Source: Flavivirga aquatica
Lineage (GTDB): Bacteria; Bacteroidota; Bacteroidia; Flavobacteriales; Flavobacteriaceae
Assembly: GCF_001747085.1 (NCBI RefSeq)
Contig: NZ_MDJD01000043.1
Location: forward strand, 124,001-188,000
Direction of reading: 5' to 3'
DNA: 64,000 nucleotides
Positions 8,702 through 16,513 of this stretch are shown here, in pieces. The notes under the pieces were generated by a model. The model did not search any database. It saw nothing but the letters and a program-made list of their open reading frames with translations, and was not told where the DNA came from. Position 1 is the stretch's first letter. The number at the start of each line of letters is the position of its first letter. Position numbers and translations under genes: made by a program.

Positions 8702-8940
8702 TTACAACGCAAAATAATAGATATTTATATAATAAGAAGTAATTATTGCTTTATATTTAATATGTATCCATAAAATGTATATTTAAAGATATTTATCCAT
8801 TATAAAAATCAAGTTCTTTAATTGTTTTTGTTAAATGGCAATAAAATATATTATTTTGCATACTTAGAATTAATAAAAAACAACTATTCACTTAATATTG
8901 ATGGTGAATTCTCTTATTTAATATAGGGGCGTTATAACCA

Positions 8941-10065
8941 ATGAGAAAAGATAAACTATACTTTTTAACATTTATATCTATATCGGTAATTTTCTTAATT
9001 ATTGCTTCTTTTAGCTTAAGATATTTTATAAAAGCTAGTGCTAGTCAATTACTAGAGATACAATTAGAGTCAAATAAAAGAGAGGCTAACGAAGTATCAA
9101 AACTAATACATTATCAAATAGCAGCAGGACTTAGCCAGACTAAAGTTTTAGAGCATGTCCAAAATACTATAGAGAATACCCATAAAGATGCCTCATTTAT
9201 TAGTGTGTTTAATTGGTCTGGAATTGAGATGGCTCATTCAGATATAACACAGGTTGGTGTAAAAATTAATTCTAATCAATCACTTCAAGAAGCTCTTAAC
9301 GAAGAGGATAATTCTAATGATATATATGATTTATTTACCGATCAAATAGAAAAAAGTATAGCCAATGGTAATATTGTAAAGACAGAAGTAACTTATATAT
9401 CTGCTGTAAAAGATTCTGATTTAATAGTTGCAGCTCATATAAATTTAGTTAAAATAGCAACTCAAATAAAAGATCTTAAAACAAGTTTTTATATCATATT
9501 CATGCTTATGGGAGGACTTATTATTCTTTCATCATTTTTTGCTGTTCGTATGATAGGTAGTTATTATGAAAAGCAACTAGAATTAAAAAACACAACCCTA
9601 GAGAGTGAACTTTTAAACCTTTCTAAATTAAATACAGATCTTTTAGCGTATCAGCAAAAAGTAATAGAAGATGTTAAAGAAGAAACTGAAGGAGTTTTAG
9701 AGACGTCTACAGAATTTAATCAGGAGTTTAATAAAACAAGAATTCTAACTTATGTTCGAAATGAACTGGTTTCCGTTCCTACAGATAAAATAGCATATAT
9801 CTATACTGAAAACACAATTACATATGTGGTTCGTTTCGATGAAAAAAAATCTACGACTAATATGAGTTTAGATGATCTGTTTACAAATCTGTCCCCTTCA
9901 TTATTCTTTAGAGCGAACAGACAATTTATAATTAGTATAACAGCAATCGCTAAAATAATTAAGTATGGAAATAGCCAACTTAAAATATTAATTCATGATG
10001 CTGATGTAGAAATTATTATTAGTAAAAATAAAGCTGCTGAATTTAGACAATGGCTCAATATGTAA
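8941..10065 (+). CDS. Membrane-bound LytTR transcriptional regulator with extracytoplasmic sensor
   Basis: 374 aa. There is a membrane helix at about 7-29, an extracytoplasmic Cache-like region (about 30-180, including SFISVFNWSGIEMAHSDITQ), a second helix (about 182-204), a coiled coil (about 212-245) and a C-terminal LytTR DNA-binding domain (about 262-374; KIAYIYTENTITYVV, FFRANRQFIIS). Sensor and DNA-binding domain are on one chain, so no separate kinase is needed. The gene lies between two mirror-image copies of the OB-fold/YceI/DUF5777 cassette and is divergent from copy A, which makes it the obvious candidate regulator of both. The signal is unknown. Confidence 0.86.
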   Translation: MRKDKLYFLTFISISVIFLIIASFSLRYFIKASASQLLEIQLESNKREANEVSKLIHYQIAAGLSQTKVLEHVQNTIENTHKDASFISVFNWSGIEMAHSDITQVGVKINSNQSLQEALNEEDNSNDIYDLFTDQIEKSIANGNIVKTEVTYISAVKDSDLIVAAHINLVKIATQIKDLKTSFYIIFMLMGGLIILSSFFAVRMIGSYYEKQLELKNTTLESELLNLSKLNTDLLAYQQKVIEDVKEETEGVLETSTEFNQEFNKTRILTYVRNELVSVPTDKIAYIYTENTITYVVRFDEKKSTTNMSLDDLFTNLSPSLFFRANRQFIISITAIAKIIKYGNSQLKILIHDADVEIIISKNKAAEFRQWLNM

Positions 10066-10420
10066 TAAATAAAATAGGCATATCGTTTCGTTTTTTTAGA
10101 CTTTAAAACACGATTGTATTTAATATGATATTTTATAGTTTAGTTGGAATTGTTTTTTATTTATAAAATTCTACTAAAGGCATACAAATTTTTTATTCTT
10201 CATTGTTAATACTTATTTGGATATTAATCAAGCTAAATATTATAGAAGAAAAAGAAGCTTCATTTTCGATATACGTTTTATATTAAGTCGAGGTAATAGC
10301 TCAAAATTTCAATGGTTTTTTTTCCCTTTTCACAGTCTTTTTTTCCCTTTCACATATATTGTTTTGTGTAGAACCTCTGTGTTTATGGTTATTTGCAGCA
10401 TAATCATTAAAAAAAACAAA
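10066..10420. other. Intergenic stretch before the COG4315 lipoprotein gene
   Basis: 355 bases between the LytTR gene and the lipoprotein gene. An open frame extends from 10217 into the lipoprotein gene, but its first 68 codons look non-coding (basic and aromatic runs ahead of a clear signal peptide). The main feature is the direct repeat at 10317-10354. Nothing else was recognised. Confidence 0.6.
10317..10354. promoter_or_regulatory. Direct repeat, possible LytTR-binding site
   Basis: TTTTTTTCCCTTTTCACA (10317-10334) is repeated as TTTTTTTCCCTTTCACA (10338-10354), 21 bases apart, two helical turns. LytTR proteins are known to bind tandem repeats about 21-22 bases apart, and a LytTR gene lies directly upstream. 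The motif does not match the classical LytTR consensus closely, so this is an inference from spacing and context. Confidence 0.4.
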
Positions 10421-11248
10421 ATGAGAAAATCAATTTTATTATTATTCATTTCAGCAGTATTATTTAACAGTTGTAGTAGTGACGATTCAAATCAAGAATC
10501 AGGAAATCCAACAGAAAATAACAATTCTATAAGGTTAGCAAATAATACAACATTAGGTAATATTTTAACAGATGAAAATGGGATGTCTCTTTATTTCTTT
10601 TCTAAAGATTCTAATGGGGAATCTGCTTGTGTTGATGGATGTGTTGCTGCATGGCCAATATTTTATTCTGAAAGTCTAACTTTAGATGAAGGTTTAAGTG
10701 CTTCAGATTTTGCTCAAATTACTAGAGCAGATGGTGAAAAGCAAACAACATATAAAGGATGGCCATTATATTATTTCGCAAATGATAATGCTGTTGGAGA
10801 TACCAATGGTGATAAATTTGGGAATAACTGGTTTGTTGCTAAGCCAGACTATTCACTTATGTATGTTCAGGCACAATTAGTAGGACGTGATCAAGACGGG
10901 AATGATAAGAATTTTAAAGGTGATTATACTCCTGGAAACGAGCTTACATTTTATATAACAGACGATAGAGGACGAACATTATATGCTTATAAGTTCGATG
11001 ATGAGGGTAAAAATAATTATACAGCACAAGATTTTTCTAATAATGCTATATGGCCTGTATTTCATGTAGATATAGATAAGCTTCCTAGTATTTTAAATCC
11101 AAATGATTTTGGAGTTATAAATGTTTTTGGAGAATCACAATTAACTTTTAAAGGTAGACCATTATATTATTTTGGTCAGGACGTTGAGAGAGGGGATAAT
11201 TATGGGATTAGTGTCCCAACTCCAGGTATTTGGCCAATTGTTAATTAA
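10421..11248 (+). CDS. COG4315 / secreted-repeat lipoprotein
   Basis: 275 aa from the ATG at 10421, which begins MRKSILLLFISAVLFNSCSS, a lipoprotein signal with lipobox Cys. An upstream in-frame start at 10217 would bury this signal and is rejected. The mature part holds repeats of the Lipoprotein_15 type: GMSLYFFSKDSNG with CVDGCVAAWP, then GWPLYYFANDN, GRTLYAYKFDDEG and GRPLYYFGQD. The YxFxxD units and the ACVDGC-AWP motif are characteristic of this secreted repeat. Family function is not established; members often sit near redox proteins, as here. A perfect terminator hairpin follows, 24 bases after the stop. Confidence 0.87.
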   Translation: MRKSILLLFISAVLFNSCSSDDSNQESGNPTENNNSIRLANNTTLGNILTDENGMSLYFFSKDSNGESACVDGCVAAWPIFYSESLTLDEGLSASDFAQITRADGEKQTTYKGWPLYYFANDNAVGDTNGDKFGNNWFVAKPDYSLMYVQAQLVGRDQDGNDKNFKGDYTPGNELTFYITDDRGRTLYAYKFDDEGKNNYTAQDFSNNAIWPVFHVDIDKLPSILNPNDFGVINVFGESQLTFKGRPLYYFGQDVERGDNYGISVPTPGIWPIVN

Positions 11249-11272
11249 TTATAGAATTTATCTTACCTCTAT

Positions 11273-11303
11273 AAAAAAGGGAAGTTTCTTACTTCCCTTT
11301 TTT
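11273..11303 (+). terminator. Terminator or attenuator just before the cytochrome gene
   Basis: Perfect 13-base stem AAAAAAGGGAAGT (11273-11285) with ACTTCCCTTTTTT (11291-11303) and a 5-base loop. It ends only 16 bases before the ATG of the cytochrome c gene (11320), so there is no room for a promoter in between. Expression of the four genes that follow must come by read-through or from a start upstream of the hairpin. Confidence 0.82.
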
Positions 11304-11319
11304 CTAAAAACTCTTAAAT

Positions 11320-11679
11320 ATGAACATAACAGTAAAAATTAAATACGCCCTATTGCTATTATGCATAGTTGTTACTTCTTGCGAATATAATGTAGAAGAA
11401 GAATTACAGACAGAAGGAACCGAAGAAGAAGTTGTGGAATTATGTAACCCAGATGTTTCTTTTGTTGCTAAGATTAAACCGATTATAGATAATAATTGTA
11501 TTAGATGTCATAATGGTAGTCAATTTCCAGATTTAAGAACATATACAGGTGTTAGTAATAGTGCCCAAAGAGTACAAATACGTGTTGTGAATAGAACCAT
11601 GCCTATAGGAGGAGCTTTAACTAACGATGAAATAGAATTGATTCGTTGTTGGGTAGAAAATGGCGCATTAAATAATTAA
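11320..11679 (+). CDS. Mono-haem cytochrome c-like lipoprotein
   Basis: 119 aa. Lipobox VVTSC (about residue 21), an acidic linker (EEELQTEGTEEEVVE), then CNPDVSFVAKIKPIIDNNCIRCHNG with a haem c attachment motif CIRCH. A candidate axial Met lies in RTMPIGG, followed by LTNDEIELIRCWVENG, the closing helix of planctomycete-type cytochrome c domains. It is probably an electron carrier on the periplasmic side of the inner or outer membrane. It begins the run cytochrome, OB-fold, YceI, DUF5777, hotdog protein, all on the plus strand with short gaps. Confidence 0.85.
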   Translation: MNITVKIKYALLLLCIVVTSCEYNVEEELQTEGTEEEVVELCNPDVSFVAKIKPIIDNNCIRCHNGSQFPDLRTYTGVSNSAQRVQIRVVNRTMPIGGALTNDEIELIRCWVENGALNN

Positions 11680-11690
11680 AACCTCTTTAT

Positions 11691-12107
11691 ATGTATAAAA
11701 GAATAATTTTAATAATAATTGTTGTCTTAACGATGGTATTCGTATATGTGTCTATATATAATAAGCCTCATATTAATATTGAAAAATCGACAGCAAATAT
11801 TTCAATAAAATCAAGTGATTTACTAAACGATTTTACTGTTGATGAAACAAAGGCAAATGAAAAATATCTAGATAAAATAATTCAAGTTGAAGGCATTATA
11901 TCGGAAATAAGTTTAGATAAAGAAGGTCGTAGGATAATTGCTTTGGAAGGTGAAGATTTATTAGGAAATGTTACATGCTATTTATCTAACGAAAAAAACA
12001 AAACTAATGAGCGGCTAAAAAGAGGACAATCTATAATAATAAAAGGGATCTGTACAGGTTACCTAATGGACGTTGTTCTAGTTAGGTGCATAATCATTAA
12101 CACTTAA
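11691..12107 (+). CDS. OB-fold (tRNA_anti-like) membrane-anchored protein, copy B
   Basis: 138 aa with an N-terminal membrane helix (about 4-24). The domain YLDKIIQVEGIISEI, GQSIIIKGICTGYLMDVVL and the closing CIIIN match copy A (8276-8701) in order and in the two cysteines. It lies 11 bases after the cytochrome gene and 11 before the YceI gene. It has the same cassette position as copy A, in mirror orientation. The function is unknown. Confidence 0.75.
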   Translation: MYKRIILIIIVVLTMVFVYVSIYNKPHINIEKSTANISIKSSDLLNDFTVDETKANEKYLDKIIQVEGIISEISLDKEGRRIIALEGEDLLGNVTCYLSNEKNKTNERLKRGQSIIIKGICTGYLMDVVLVRCIIINT

Positions 12108-12118
12108 AATTTTAAATT

Positions 12119-12664
12119 ATGAAATCATTAAAAATATTATTAACCTGTATGCTGTTATCAATGTTCTCTTATAGTCAAGGGAAATTCTTAACCAAACAAG
12201 GTTACACATCTTTCTTTTCAAGCTCTCCTGTAGAAGATATTACAGCAGATAACAATCAAGTTTTAAGTATTATCGATACAGCTTCAAGTAAAATTGCTAT
12301 TTCGATGTTAATGAAATCGTTCATGTTCGAGAAATCATTAATGCAAGAACATTTTAATGAAAATTATGTAGAGTCCGACATTTATCCTAAGGCTATTTTT
12401 AAAGGTGAAATTTTAAAATTTAGTGAGTTAGATGGAAACAATAAAAAAGCAACAATTGTTGGAGATATTACTATACATGGTGTTACTAAAAAAATAGAAA
12501 TACACAGTACGATTTCTAAAACAGAAAATAGTATCAAACTTTCAGGTAGTTTTTCGATAAGAGTAGCAGATTTTAATATTGAAATACCCAAAGTTGTTGT
12601 AAATAACATTTCTGAAACTATAAAAGTAACATTCGAACTTGATCATAAACCTTATAGAAAATAA
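12119..12664 (+). CDS. YceI family periplasmic protein, copy B
   Basis: 181 aa, signal peptide ending at SYSQG. ADNNQVLSIIDTASSKIAIS, MQEHFNENYVESDIYPKAIF and ITIHGVTKKIEI show the YceI lipocalin-like fold that binds hydrophobic ligands such as polyisoprenoids. It is the same length as copy A at 7728-8273 and very similar to it in the central third. It overlaps nothing, but is one base from the DUF5777 gene start (12666). Confidence 0.9.
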   Translation: MKSLKILLTCMLLSMFSYSQGKFLTKQGYTSFFSSSPVEDITADNNQVLSIIDTASSKIAISMLMKSFMFEKSLMQEHFNENYVESDIYPKAIFKGEILKFSELDGNNKKATIVGDITIHGVTKKIEIHSTISKTENSIKLSGSFSIRVADFNIEIPKVVVNNISETIKVTFELDHKPYRK

Positions 12665-12665
12665 T

Positions 12666-13553
12666 ATGAAAAAAATTATAACAGTTTTTGCTCTTCTGGC
12701 ATTTAGTTCACATATATTTTCTCAAGACCTTTTAGATGTTTTAGAGAATGAGGCTCCACAAACAAAAACATATACTACTGCAACTTTTAAAGGTACTAGA
12801 GTCCTTAATGGTCATTCAGTAGAGAATAGAAAAAAAGGCGTTTTAGAATTTATGATTTCTCATCGTTTTGGTAGAGTAAATCTGGGTATAGATGAGTTGT
12901 ATGGGCTAGATCAATCAAATATTAGGTTTGCCTTCGAGTATGGACTAACAGACGATATTATGATTGGACTTGGTAGAAGTAGTTTTGATAAAACTTACGA
13001 TGGATTTATAAAGTATAAACTACTAAAACAAAGTTCGGGAAATAATGCCTTTCCATTTACGGCTTCTTTATTTAGTAGTGTTGCCTATAGAACCTTAAAA
13101 GATTTTGATCCAGAGAATGAGCCTAGTACAAACGATAAATTAGCTTACGTCTCTCAAGTTTTACTTGCTAGAAAATTTAGTCCTTCATTTTCGTTACAAA
13201 TCACGCCTACGTTTATACATAAAAATTCTGTGAAAATAGACGAAGATCCGCATGATGTTTTTGCTGTTGGTTTTGGTAGTAGAATAAAGCTTAGTAAAAG
13301 AGTTTCATTGAATGCAGAATATTTTTATACAGCAAATAAGCCAAAGTCAATCGATGCATCGAATTCACTTGCATTAGGAATAGATATTGAAACAGGAGGA
13401 CATGTTTTTCAAATCGTTTTATCTAATTCTATAACAATGATCGAAAGAGGTTTTATTACAGAATCTACAGATAATTTCTTTGAAGGCGACATACATCTAG
13501 GATTTAATATATCGAGAGCATTTCAGTTTGGAAAACATAAAAAGAGAAAATAA
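12666..13553 (+). CDS. DUF5777 family outer-membrane beta-barrel protein, copy B
   Basis: 295 aa from 12666 (MKKIITVFALLAFSSHIFSQ, a clean signal peptide); the in-frame start at 12639 lies inside the YceI gene and is rejected. The mature protein begins QDLLDVLENEAPQT and holds ATFKGTRVLNGHSVENRKKG, the family signature shared with copy A, followed by amphipathic beta strands to the end. It probably inserts in the outer membrane. It is the third gene of cassette B. Confidence 0.86.
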   Translation: MKKIITVFALLAFSSHIFSQDLLDVLENEAPQTKTYTTATFKGTRVLNGHSVENRKKGVLEFMISHRFGRVNLGIDELYGLDQSNIRFAFEYGLTDDIMIGLGRSSFDKTYDGFIKYKLLKQSSGNNAFPFTASLFSSVAYRTLKDFDPENEPSTNDKLAYVSQVLLARKFSPSFSLQITPTFIHKNSVKIDEDPHDVFAVGFGSRIKLSKRVSLNAEYFYTANKPKSIDASNSLALGIDIETGGHVFQIVLSNSITMIERGFITESTDNFFEGDIHLGFNISRAFQFGKHKKRK

Positions 13554-13601
13554 TTAAACCAGTAATTATTTAAATTATTAACTAATAAATTTTATAAAAC
13601 A

Positions 13602-13976
13602 ATGTTTAGGCAAAAGTATAAAGTTCAAGGTGAAGATGTAGATGATTTTATGGTTATGGAAAACACAGCATATTTTAATTATTCAACCTCTATATTTAAT
13701 ATTTTTTTATCAGAGAAAGGATATTCTAAACGTAAAAGAGATGCTTTAAAAATCATTTTACAAGAATCAAAAGAATGTTTTATACGTAGAAAAGATTTAA
13801 TGTTTACTCAAGAATTTTTTGTAAACTTAGAACTTTTCGACATTGATAATGCAAAACAAAAATTGAATATTAGGAGTCGCTTTTTTAATGCAAATAATGA
13901 GTTGTGTGCTATAACTATTGGTGAATTATATTGGAACGATAGTACGTTGCTAAAAAACGTTATTGCTCGCTGTTGA
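13602..13976 (+). CDS. Hotdog-fold thioesterase-like protein
   Basis: 124 aa, cytoplasmic, no signal. The pattern (KYKVQGEDVDDFMVMENTAY at the start, then TSIFNIFLSEKGYS, a central LMFTQEFFVNLELFD and the late RSRFFNANNELCAITIGELYW) follows acyl-CoA or acyl-ACP thioesterase-like hotdog proteins. The usual active-site Asp and N/H are not clearly placed. It could act on acyl thioesters. It is the last gene of the plus-strand cassette, 48 bases after DUF5777 copy B, and is followed by a terminator. Family assignment is by pattern only. Confidence 0.55.
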   Translation: MFRQKYKVQGEDVDDFMVMENTAYFNYSTSIFNIFLSEKGYSKRKRDALKIILQESKECFIRRKDLMFTQEFFVNLELFDIDNAKQKLNIRSRFFNANNELCAITIGELYWNDSTLLKNVIARC

Positions 13977-13996
13977 GAAGAATATTAAAAAAATAA

Positions 13997-14026
13997 AAAC
14001 AGCTTAGGAAGCTCCCTAAGCTGTTT
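13997..14026. terminator. Bidirectional intrinsic terminator
   Basis: Twelve-base perfect stem AAACAGCTTAGG (13997-14008) with CCTAAGCTGTTT (14015-14026), between the convergent hotdog and MORN_2 genes. The T-run is better on the minus strand. Confidence 0.75.
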
Positions 14027-14061
14027 CTATTAATTTGAACAGAGTTATAAGATGTTGTTCA

Positions 14062-14826
14062 TTATTTTTTTTTGAACACCTTATCTAAAAATCCTCTTTT
14101 AGTCTTTTTTGTTTTATTAATAGAATCTAATCTTTTTTTAGCAGATTTATCTAATTTTATTTTAACTCTTTTTATAGAGTCATTTCGTTTTTTTAATAAT
14201 CTATCAGACTTTGTTTTTATTCTTTTAATAGAGTCATTTTTTCTTTCAGTGGCTCTTATTAACTTGATTTGGATTTTTTCAAGAGAATCTTTTTTTCTGA
14301 ATACACGTTTTATAAGATTTCTTGGTTTTTCATTGAATACTTCCTTTTTCCTATGGTAAGTTGTATCCTTTTTTATAAAATCAATCCAATAACCATTTTT
14401 TAGATTATTATTGTAGCTTCCTGTTGATGTTTGGTTTCCTAAAGAATCAAAAGCAATAAATTCACCGTTTTTATAACCTTGTTTCCATTCTTCTATAAAT
14501 TTAAGTTTTCCATTGTTATGCCAAGTTTTCCATGTTCCTGTTTTTAAACCATAATTAAACTCGCCTTGTTCTGCTAGTTGATTAGATCTATAATATTTGG
14601 AATATTTTTTATGTAAAACAAAACCTCCTGCAGCCGATAAAGATTGGTGAATTTCTCCAGATTTAAACCAATAATACATTTTGTTATTATTAAAATTAGA
14701 GCGTTTTTTAGGAGAGACATAGCACTCTATGTTGAAACCATCATATCTAAGGATTTTCTTTTGTAGATCAGAAGAAAAAGCAATACATATTGCAGAAAAT
14801 AAAATAAGGCTTAAAGCTTTTTTCAT
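14062..14826 (-). CDS. Exported MORN_2-type repeat protein with basic C-terminal repeats
   Basis: 254 aa. Signal peptide about 1-19. Residues about 60-155 hold repeats of the MORN_2 type (NNGKLKFIEEWKQGYKNGEF, YNNNLKNGYWIDF), the module of the so-called YwqK antitoxin-like proteins. The C-terminal 85 residues are different: three basic heptad-like units around KNDSIKRIKTKSDRLLKK, KRNDSIKRVKIKLDK and KKRLDSINK, predicting a charged helix. The function is unknown; the database name 'antitoxin' has no support here, since no toxin partner is present. A related MORN_2 protein lies at 21131-21895. Confidence 0.75.
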   Translation of the reverse strand: MKKALSLILFSAICIAFSSDLQKKILRYDGFNIECYVSPKKRSNFNNNKMYYWFKSGEIHQSLSAAGGFVLHKKYSKYYRSNQLAEQGEFNYGLKTGTWKTWHNNGKLKFIEEWKQGYKNGEFIAFDSLGNQTSTGSYNNNLKNGYWIDFIKKDTTYHRKKEVFNEKPRNLIKRVFRKKDSLEKIQIKLIRATERKNDSIKRIKTKSDRLLKKRNDSIKRVKIKLDKSAKKRLDSINKTKKTKRGFLDKVFKKK

Positions 14827-14966
14827 AAAAATTATAATGAATACTTAAAAAGCCAAATTACGTTTAATAAATAAAAAGACGTTAGGGTTTTTCCTTATTA
14901 ATAATAAGGTAATTTGGGTAAGAAGTATGAGGTGACGTTTTATTGAAAAGTTAAGAGCTAATATGT

Positions 14967-16397
14967 TTAACGTTTAATAGCGTCTGCTTTTTTTAAGAAT
15001 ACTTCCCAAATAAATACACCATAAACAATAATATATTCTAAGGCTATAACCCATAAATTTTCAGATTTATCTGCTTTGTTAAGGTTAATATAGGCTAGAT
15101 AGCTTAATATAATAACAAAACTCCATACTAAGGGGAATTTATACTTGGTGAATATGGATAATATTAAAAGTGTTGCTACATACCAAGGGTGTACTGTTGT
15201 GGCTGTAAAATAGTAAAAAGATAAAGCTAATAACATTGCAGTTATAAGCTCAATTGTTGTTTTGTTTTTTCTAAAAAAGGTTATTGTTAAAACAAATAAA
15301 ATAACCAGTAAAGGTGTTATTTTTCCAATAATGGCGATTTCATTATAACCTCTAAATAAATATCCAATTTCCCTTGCAATGTAATAAATACTAGCATTGA
15401 ACTCGAAATGTTGAAACCATAAACCAACAGTTTTTGAATAGTTACTTATAAATTGTGAAGAGTAAAATGGTGTAAAAAGCAAGAGTGTTGTAATTCCAAT
15501 AATTCCATAAAAACCAATAAGTTTTTTAATACTCTTTATAAGATTTTTACCAGTCGTGAATGACGAATTAACATTGGTTTGCTCCAAGTTGCTAGCAGTA
15601 TTACGTTTGATAAACCATTGAAAAAATAAAGGCAGAAATATTAAAGGAATCAATTTAACAGATATTGATAAAGCTAAAACTATGGCAGCCCACTGCCATT
15701 TTTTAATATGGAGTAAATATAAACTCCAAACTAAAAAGAAAATCATAACACCTTCAAAATGAAGATTACCTGTTAGTTCAATTATAATAAAAGGGTTAAG
15801 TATGTACCAGAAAATATTATGAGCATGTAAATTTAATCTATTCAGTAATTTTTTTCCAAAATGAAGTGTTCCAAAATCGGCAGCAATAATAAGTAAACGC
15901 ATCACTATGGCTGAACCTAAAATGCTTTTATCGGCAAATAGTCCAGCGATTGTAAAACAAATTTGATTAATGGGTGGGTAGTTTGTAAAATGACTCGCAT
16001 TTAAAGTGCCCATACCTGCATATAATTCTTGCGTTTGTGCTACAGGGAATTCATTTTTAGTAATAAAAGATTCTACAGTGAAGAGGTAGGGGTTAATGCC
16101 TTCTAAAATCATTCTTCCATCCCAAATAAAACGATAAAAATCTTGAGATAAGTTTGGTATAGTTAAAATAAAAACAGCTCTAAAAGCAAAGGCAAAATAA
16201 GTTAATGCTTTAGTATTGTTTTTTAATAGTGTTATGAGTTTATAAAATGAAATAAACAATGCCGTGTAAAGAATAATGAGCTTTATATAATCTGTACGTA
16301 CGAGATTGTAAGCAAAAGTTATATAAAAAAACACACTAGCAATTGCTAATAAAAAGGGTGTTTTACTTAGTTTTAAAAATGAAGGGTTTAAAAGCAT
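14967..16397 (-). CDS. Polytopic GT-C glycosyltransferase (mannosyltransferase-like)
   Basis: 476 aa with about a dozen membrane helices. The loop after the first helices holds DFYRFIWDGRMILEGINPYL, the aspartate-bearing first loop of GT-C enzymes that use polyprenyl-phosphate sugars, and TNYPPINQ follows. It resembles MptB- and GT87-like mannosyltransferases. With the polyprenyl-phosphate-sugar-synthase-like GT2 at 20442-21134 it could form a donor-user pair for a cell-envelope glycan. A TATATTTG element ends only 4 bases before the start codon (16402-16409), so the mRNA may be leaderless. Confidence 0.75.
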   Translation of the reverse strand: MLLNPSFLKLSKTPFLLAIASVFFYITFAYNLVRTDYIKLIILYTALFISFYKLITLLKNNTKALTYFAFAFRAVFILTIPNLSQDFYRFIWDGRMILEGINPYLFTVESFITKNEFPVAQTQELYAGMGTLNASHFTNYPPINQICFTIAGLFADKSILGSAIVMRLLIIAADFGTLHFGKKLLNRLNLHAHNIFWYILNPFIIIELTGNLHFEGVMIFFLVWSLYLLHIKKWQWAAIVLALSISVKLIPLIFLPLFFQWFIKRNTASNLEQTNVNSSFTTGKNLIKSIKKLIGFYGIIGITTLLLFTPFYSSQFISNYSKTVGLWFQHFEFNASIYYIAREIGYLFRGYNEIAIIGKITPLLVILFVLTITFFRKNKTTIELITAMLLALSFYYFTATTVHPWYVATLLILSIFTKYKFPLVWSFVIILSYLAYINLNKADKSENLWVIALEYIIVYGVFIWEVFLKKADAIKR

Positions 16398-16513
16398 GTG
16401 TCAAATATAGTATTATTTGTTGGTCGGTTTTAAAATGAATTAGCTTACGTTTGAGTGTTATAAAATATTAAAAGAGACTAACCGTTATTAAATAAAAATA
16501 ACTAACCTATTTT

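Noticed and set aside
10217-10420. Upstream extension of the COG4315 lipoprotein
   Set aside because: The extra 68 residues precede a perfect lipoprotein signal and contain the direct repeat; they are non-coding.
12639-12665. Upstream start of DUF5777 copy B
   Set aside because: It lies inside the YceI gene and would hide the signal peptide.
14062-14826. Naming the MORN_2 proteins as antitoxins
   Set aside because: The YwqK antitoxin label rests on remote similarity; no toxin gene is next to either copy and both are exported.
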